From CAXXFQ01 sp963674475 (GTDB lineage: Bacteria > Planctomycetota > Planctomycetia > Pirellulales > Thermoguttaceae), in NCBI GenBank assembly GCA_963674475.2, contig CAXXFQ010000019.1, forward strand, positions 372,001 through 436,000: a stretch of 64,000 bases of DNA, given 5' to 3'. Position 1 is the first letter of the stretch. Every line of letters starts with the position of its first letter. Below, piece by piece: positions 59,902 through 64,000 of this stretch. A program made the translations under genes and the position numbers. Under the pieces are notes generated by a model. That model did not search any database and had not been told where the DNA came from. It worked only from the letters and a program-made list of their open reading frames with translations.

Positions 59902-60780
59902 GTGATTAAAAATGGTCCTATGAAAAGTTTTGACACGGTTGCGATTGTCGGCGTCGGATTGATCGGGGGATCGATCGGGCTGGCGTTGCGCGAGCGGGGG
60001 CTTGCCAAAAACGTCGTCGGGATCGGACGGACTCAGGCTACGTTGCGGACGGCCCGACGGCTTGGCGCGGTGACTCAAACGACGGTCGATCTGCCCAAGG
60101 GGGTCAAAGAAGCCGAGTTGGTCGTGCTCTGTACGCCAGTCGGGCGGATTGTCGAACAGGTTCGTCAAATTGCCCGGCATGCGCCGGAAGGGACCCTTAT
60201 CACCGATGCGGGAAGTACGAAACTTTCGATTGTCGAGGCGCTCGATGGGCCTTTGGATCGGGGATGTCGTTTTTTGGGGTCGCATCCGATGGCCGGTGGC
60301 GAGACGGTCGGGCCGACCGGGGCGACGGCCGATCTGTTCGTCGGAAAAGTGGTCGTCATGACCCCGACGCCCAGCACCCAGGCCCAGGATTTCGACCGGA
60401 TCGAGCAGTTTTGGTCCGATCTCGGCGCGGTGGTCGTCCAGATGACGGCCGAGCAACACGACCGGGCGGTCGGGCTGACCAGTCATTTGCCGCACGCGGT
60501 GGCGGTCGCCTTGGCGGCGAGTGTGCCGGAGGAGTATTTCCGTCTGGTTGGCACCGGGATGCGGGGTACTTCGCGTCTGGCTTCCGGCGGGCCGGAAATA
60601 TGGACCGATATTTTTTTGGAAAATCAGGAAAACGTCTTGGCCGCGATGGAACAGTTCGGCGTGCAGTTGACCCGTTTGGTCGCGGCGATTCGACGTAAGG
60701 ACGGCGCGGCCCTTTTGGAGATTTTGACCGAGGCGAAAGCACGTCGAGACGCGTTCGCCTCCCGTTCGTCCGATCGGTAA
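59902..60780 (+). CDS. tyrA: prephenate dehydrogenase
   Basis: TyrA oxidatively decarboxylates prephenate (or arogenate) in tyrosine synthesis. The 292-residue protein has the NAD motif IVGVGLIGGSIG near the N-terminus, VVLCTPVGRIVEQVRQ, LITDAGSTKLSIVEAL and the substrate-site region RFLGSHPMAGGETVGPTGA. The C-terminal helical domain contains TSHLPHAVAVALAAS and FLENQENVLAAM. The GTG at 59902 has AAGGG nearby; ATG 59920 is also in frame and would begin nearer the fold (MKSFDTVAIVGVG), so the start is uncertain. No ACT or chorismate mutase domain is attached. purL follows but is unrelated in pathway. Confidence 0.93.
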   Translation: MIKNGPMKSFDTVAIVGVGLIGGSIGLALRERGLAKNVVGIGRTQATLRTARRLGAVTQTTVDLPKGVKEAELVVLCTPVGRIVEQVRQIARHAPEGTLITDAGSTKLSIVEALDGPLDRGCRFLGSHPMAGGETVGPTGATADLFVGKVVVMTPTPSTQAQDFDRIEQFWSDLGAVVVQMTAEQHDRAVGLTSHLPHAVAVALAASVPEEYFRLVGTGMRGTSRLASGGPEIWTDIFLENQENVLAAMEQFGVQLTRLVAAIRRKDGAALLEILTEAKARRDAFASRSSDR

Positions 60781-60852
60781 CCAACACGGCGCGCGACCAG
60801 CGCGTCGGCGATTGAAAATATTCAGTGGGATTGTCAGAGAAGAAGGATCCAC

Positions 60853-63795
60853 ATGCTTTGGGAAGTTGATATTTATCCGGCGTCCGGGTTGCCGAACCTG
60901 CTGGCCGAGGGAGTCGTTTCCGAGTCGGCCGACTTAGGACTGAAGTTGTCGATGGCCGTGGACGCGGCCCGCGGTTACTTGGTCCAAGGGGATTTGAGCC
61001 GTGAGCAGATCGAGCGGATCGCCGCCGAGTTGTTGTTCGACCCGGTGGTCGAGCGGACGATCATCGCGCCGGTGGGAGACGCCGCGTTGAACGAGGCTCC
61101 GGCCAGTCTTGCCGGGTCGGGCGCGGTCCGTTTGGCCCATGTCTTGCCGAAGCCGGGGGTGACCGACACGGTGGCCGAAAGCGCGCGTCAGGCGATCGCC
61201 GACTTCGAAATCGAGGCCGACGCGATTCGGACGTTCAAAAAATATTGGATCGCCGGCGTCGACGAGGACCAGTTGGCCGCACTCGGGTCGAAATTGCTGG
61301 CCAATGACGCGATCGAGCAGATCATTGTCGGGCCGCTCTTGTTCGACAAGCTCGAGGTGGGCGGCGATTACCAGTTCGAACTGGTTACCGTCGGTATTCG
61401 TGAGTTGGACGACGAATCGCTTGGCCGTTTGAGCCTCAAAGGGCAGCTTTATCTTTCGCTGACCGAGATGCAGACGATCCAAAATTATTTCCGCGAGTTG
61501 GGCCGCGACCCGACCGACATCGAGCTGGAAACGGTCGCCCAGACGTGGAGTGAGCATTGCAGTCACAAGACGCTTGCCGGGCGGATTCATTATCGGGACG
61601 AGTCGCGCGAGATCCGTTTCGAAAACATGCTCAAGGAGACAATCTTCGCCGCGACGCAAGAGATTCGTCGTGGGTGGGAAGACGACTGGTGCGTGAGCGT
61701 TTTTGAGGACAACGCGGGGGTCGTTCGGTTCGACGAGAAGTACAACATTTGCTTCAAAGTCGAGACGCACAATCACCCGTCGGCTCTGGAGCCTTATGGC
61801 GGGGCGAACACGGGGATCGGCGGCGTGATCCGCGACCCGATGGGAACCGGCATGGGCGCGCGACCGGTTTGTAATACCGACGTCTTTTGTTTCGCCCCGC
61901 CGGAGACCGCGCCGGAAGAAATTCCGCAAGGGATTCTTCATCCACGACGGGTGATGCGCGGCGTCGTGCAGGGCGTCCGCGATTACGGAAACCGGATGGG
62001 CATCCCGACAATCAACGGGGCCGTCTATTTCGATCCGCGCTATCTGGGTAACCCGTTGGTTTATTGTGGCGATATCGGGTTGCTCGAGCGGGACCAGTCG
62101 TTCAAGGAGCCCAAGGCGGGCGACATGATTGTCGCGATGGGCGGACGGACCGGGCGCGACGGGATTCACGGCGCGACGTTCTCTTCGGCCGAGTTGACCC
62201 ACGAGAGCGAAGAGCTTTCCGGCGGTTCGGTGCAGATCGGAAACGCGATCACCGAAAAGATCGTGCTCGATATCATGATGGTCGCCCAGGAGCGGAAGCT
62301 TTACAGCGCCGTGACCGACTGCGGTGCCGGTGGTTTTTCCAGTGCGGTCGGCGAGATGGGCGAGAAGATCGGCGCCGAGGTCTGGTTGGAAAAGGCCCCG
62401 CTGAAATATTCCGGCCTCTCGTACACCGAGATCTGGATCTCCGAGGCGCAGGAGCGGATGGTCTTTTCGGTTCCGCCGGAAAAGGTGGACGAGCTTCTCG
62501 CGCTTTGCGAGTCCGAAGGGGTCGAATCGGTCGTGATCGGCAAGTTTGTCCCGACCGGACGGCTCGAACTGAAATACGATGGGCACACCGTTGGCGATCT
62601 CGAGATGGCTTTCATGCACGACGGTCGTCCGCCGGTGGTTCGCGACGCGGTCTTTACGCCCGAGCCGGTCGAGCCGATTGCCTCGGACGCCTTGTCCGAA
62701 GTTGATCCGGCCGACGCGCTGAAAAAGATTCTCGGTTCGTACAATGTCGCCAGCAAGCATTGGATTATCCGCCAGTACGACCACGAGGTCCAAGGCGGCA
62801 GCGTGGTCAAGCCGCTGGTCGGGGTGAAAAACGACGGACCGGGCGACGCGAGTGTCTTCCGGCCGGTTCTTACCAGCAACCGGGGCGTGGTCGTCTCGTG
62901 CGGCATGAACCCGCATTATGGCGATCTGGATACCTATCATATGGCGGCCAGTGCGATCGACGAGGCGGTTCGTAACTGCGTGGCGGTCGGGGCTGATCCG
63001 TCGCAGATCGCGATCCTCGACAACTTCTGTTGGGGCAACACCGACCGGGCCGAAACGCTCGGGTCGTTGGTCCGCGCGTCGCTGGCCTGCTACGACGTGT
63101 CGACCGTGTTGGAGACGCCGTTTGTCAGTGGCAAGGACAGCTTGAACAACGAATTTCGACCGGAAGGGGCCGACGAGCCGATCTCGATTCCGCCGTCGCT
63201 GTTGATCAGTGCGATGGGGCAGGTCGACGACGTCGAAAAATGCGTCACGATGGACCTCAAAGCGGCCGGGAACCTGATTTATCAGGTTGGCCTGACCCGC
63301 GACGAGATGGGCGGTTCGCACTTGGCGCTGGTTAGCTCCTTGACCGGCGGGCAGGTGCCGCAGGTCGATCCGCACCGGGCGAAGGCGACGTTTGCGGCGA
63401 TGCACCAGGCGATCGACGCCGGGCTGGTCCGATCGTGTCACGACCTAAGCGAAGGCGGCTTGGCGGTCGCGGCGGCCGAGATGGGATTTGCCGGTGAGGT
63501 CGGACTTCGTGTCGAACTTGACGCGGTGCCAAATGATCTCGATGCTACGACTCCTGCGGACGCGGCCGATCTGGTTTTGCTTTATTCCGAGTCGAACACC
63601 CGGTTCCTTTGCGAAGTTACGCCGGAGAAGGCCGAGGCGTTCGAGCAGGCGATGGGCGACTTGCCTTGTCGACGGATTGGCCAGACGATTGACGAGCCGG
63701 TGTTGGAGGTCCTCGGTAGCAAGGATCGTGGCCAACAGCTTCGCGTCGACCTCGCGTCGCTCAAGGCGGCCTGGCAAGCGCCTCTTGCGTGGTAA
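60853..63795 (+). CDS. purL: phosphoribosylformylglycinamidine synthase, PurL subunit with PurS-like N-terminal extension
   Basis: PurL converts FGAR to FGAM in purine synthesis using ammonia from PurQ. The protein is 980 residues, longer than the small PurL (about 740) and shorter than E. coli PurL (about 1295). Residues 1-200 resemble the duplicated PurS-like part of the large form (LWEVDIYPASGLPNLLAEG). The linker helix follows (LTEMQTIQNYFRELGRDPTDIELETVAQTWSEHCSHKT). Two AIRS-type halves come next: VETHNHPSALEPYGGANTGIGGVIRD, TDCGAGGFSSAVGEMG, and CHDLSEGGLAVAAAEMG. No glutaminase domain is attached; a purQ start lies just downstream at 63972. Confidence 0.94.
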   Translation: MLWEVDIYPASGLPNLLAEGVVSESADLGLKLSMAVDAARGYLVQGDLSREQIERIAAELLFDPVVERTIIAPVGDAALNEAPASLAGSGAVRLAHVLPKPGVTDTVAESARQAIADFEIEADAIRTFKKYWIAGVDEDQLAALGSKLLANDAIEQIIVGPLLFDKLEVGGDYQFELVTVGIRELDDESLGRLSLKGQLYLSLTEMQTIQNYFRELGRDPTDIELETVAQTWSEHCSHKTLAGRIHYRDESREIRFENMLKETIFAATQEIRRGWEDDWCVSVFEDNAGVVRFDEKYNICFKVETHNHPSALEPYGGANTGIGGVIRDPMGTGMGARPVCNTDVFCFAPPETAPEEIPQGILHPRRVMRGVVQGVRDYGNRMGIPTINGAVYFDPRYLGNPLVYCGDIGLLERDQSFKEPKAGDMIVAMGGRTGRDGIHGATFSSAELTHESEELSGGSVQIGNAITEKIVLDIMMVAQERKLYSAVTDCGAGGFSSAVGEMGEKIGAEVWLEKAPLKYSGLSYTEIWISEAQERMVFSVPPEKVDELLALCESEGVESVVIGKFVPTGRLELKYDGHTVGDLEMAFMHDGRPPVVRDAVFTPEPVEPIASDALSEVDPADALKKILGSYNVASKHWIIRQYDHEVQGGSVVKPLVGVKNDGPGDASVFRPVLTSNRGVVVSCGMNPHYGDLDTYHMAASAIDEAVRNCVAVGADPSQIAILDNFCWGNTDRAETLGSLVRASLACYDVSTVLETPFVSGKDSLNNEFRPEGADEPISIPPSLLISAMGQVDDVEKCVTMDLKAAGNLIYQVGLTRDEMGGSHLALVSSLTGGQVPQVDPHRAKATFAAMHQAIDAGLVRSCHDLSEGGLAVAAAEMGFAGEVGLRVELDAVPNDLDATTPADAADLVLLYSESNTRFLCEVTPEKAEAFEQAMGDLPCRRIGQTIDEPVLEVLGSKDRGQQLRVDLASLKAAWQAPLAW

Positions 63796-63971
63796 GCGGC
63801 TAGGAGCCGCGGCCGGACCGGCGTTTCCACGCCGTTGTGTTAACCCGTTCCCGTTGGTCACTGGTGTTTTTCGAAGAGACTGACCGGAGGTCGATTAAAA
63901 TAGTGGGCGACTGTTTTTTGCTGTTTTATATAAAAAAATTCTTCAATCCAACAAAATAATAGAATCAGACG
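63796..63971. repeat. 3'-flanking repeat block after purL
   Basis: The first 67 bp (GCGGCTAGGAGCCGCGG and following, to about 63862) match 51468-51540 with a few changes: both contain GGACCGGCGTT-n-CCACGCC and CCCGTTGGTC. The remainder to 63971 is A+T-rich. The block directly follows the purL stop codon, as its relatives follow other stops. Confidence 0.8.
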
Positions 63972-64000
63972 ATGGCACAACCGAATGTCTTGATCCTTCG
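63972..64000 (+). CDS. purQ: start of the PurQ glutaminase subunit gene (cut by window end)
   Basis: The last 29 bases begin with ATG and read MAQPNVLIL then the first bases of an arginine codon. This matches the usual start of PurQ, the glutaminase that supplies ammonia to PurL, and purL lacks such a domain. The identification rests on nine residues and on position. No clear ribosome site is seen in the A+T-rich 60 bases upstream. Confidence 0.6.

Noticed and set aside
60934..63441. 835-codon minus-strand frame opposite purL
   Set aside because: Antisense shadow of a high-GC-third-position gene; arginine- and histidine-rich without motifs.

Overview
The window looks like a chromosomal segment from a planctomycete, probably of the Pirellulales type; GC content appears moderate to high by eye (not computed). 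The case rests on several things together: a hopanoid pair (squalene-hopene cyclase plus an HpnH-type radical SAM enzyme); Tat-exported Gfo/Idh/MocA and exported ThuA-like proteins; a GHL10 glycoside-hydrolase-like protein; small hypothetical proteins with zinc ribbons; an archaeal-type phosphoglycerate mutase homologue beside hom; and loosely packed genes with weak Shine-Dalgarno sites and long AT-rich spacers. I see no rRNA, tRNA, transposase, phage gene or CRISPR array, so this is core chromosome with many small intergenic repeats.

Layout. 0-5 kb: threonine/lysine-branch genes (hom, aPGM-family putative homoserine kinase, aspartokinase with a doubled ACT region). 5-12 kb: exported GHL10 protein, PfkB sugar kinase, NarL-type response regulator, exported M23 peptidase with PKD domains. 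11.7-14.8 kb: two sigma-70 genes in tandem. 15-24 kb: zinc-ribbon hypotheticals, ruvB, a 1063-residue membrane/coiled-coil protein, a YfiR-like protein and tsaE. 24.6-27.3 kb: an exported small protein, a HTH/low-complexity/transmembrane protein and an OmpA-type lipoprotein. 27.4-37.1 kb: complex I genes nuoG-H-I-J-K-L-M-N, mostly overlapping by 4-8 bp; nuoA-F are not here. 37.6-40.2 kb: iron-type alcohol dehydrogenase, a lipoprotein and infA. 40.7-46.8 kb: two exported paralogues of unknown function, then an anchored hypothetical protein overlapping scpB. 47-51.4 kb: a hyper-acidic repeat protein, then shc-hpnH. 51.8-64 kb: FmdB-type protein, Gfo/Idh/MocA oxidoreductase, isocitrate/isopropylmalate-type dehydrogenase, a four-S1-domain protein, queE, a membrane protein, a ThuA-like protein, tyrA, purL and the first codons of purQ.

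Three observations stand out. First, nuoN, the alcohol dehydrogenase and infA each contain exactly one extra base, all within about 4 kb (36,085-40,132), which points to a local sequence-quality problem or, less likely, real decay or recoding. Second, a hairpin repeat lies directly 3' of the stop codon of three unrelated genes (nuoN, the alcohol dehydrogenase, hpnH), always in gene orientation, and a related block recurs after purL. Third, a roughly 97-bp structured element occurs twice (4,982-5,078 and 46,883-46,980) upstream of probable start codons, and its outer stem is kept by compensatory changes, so it may be a cis-acting RNA. None of these has been tested computationally here; they come from reading the bases.
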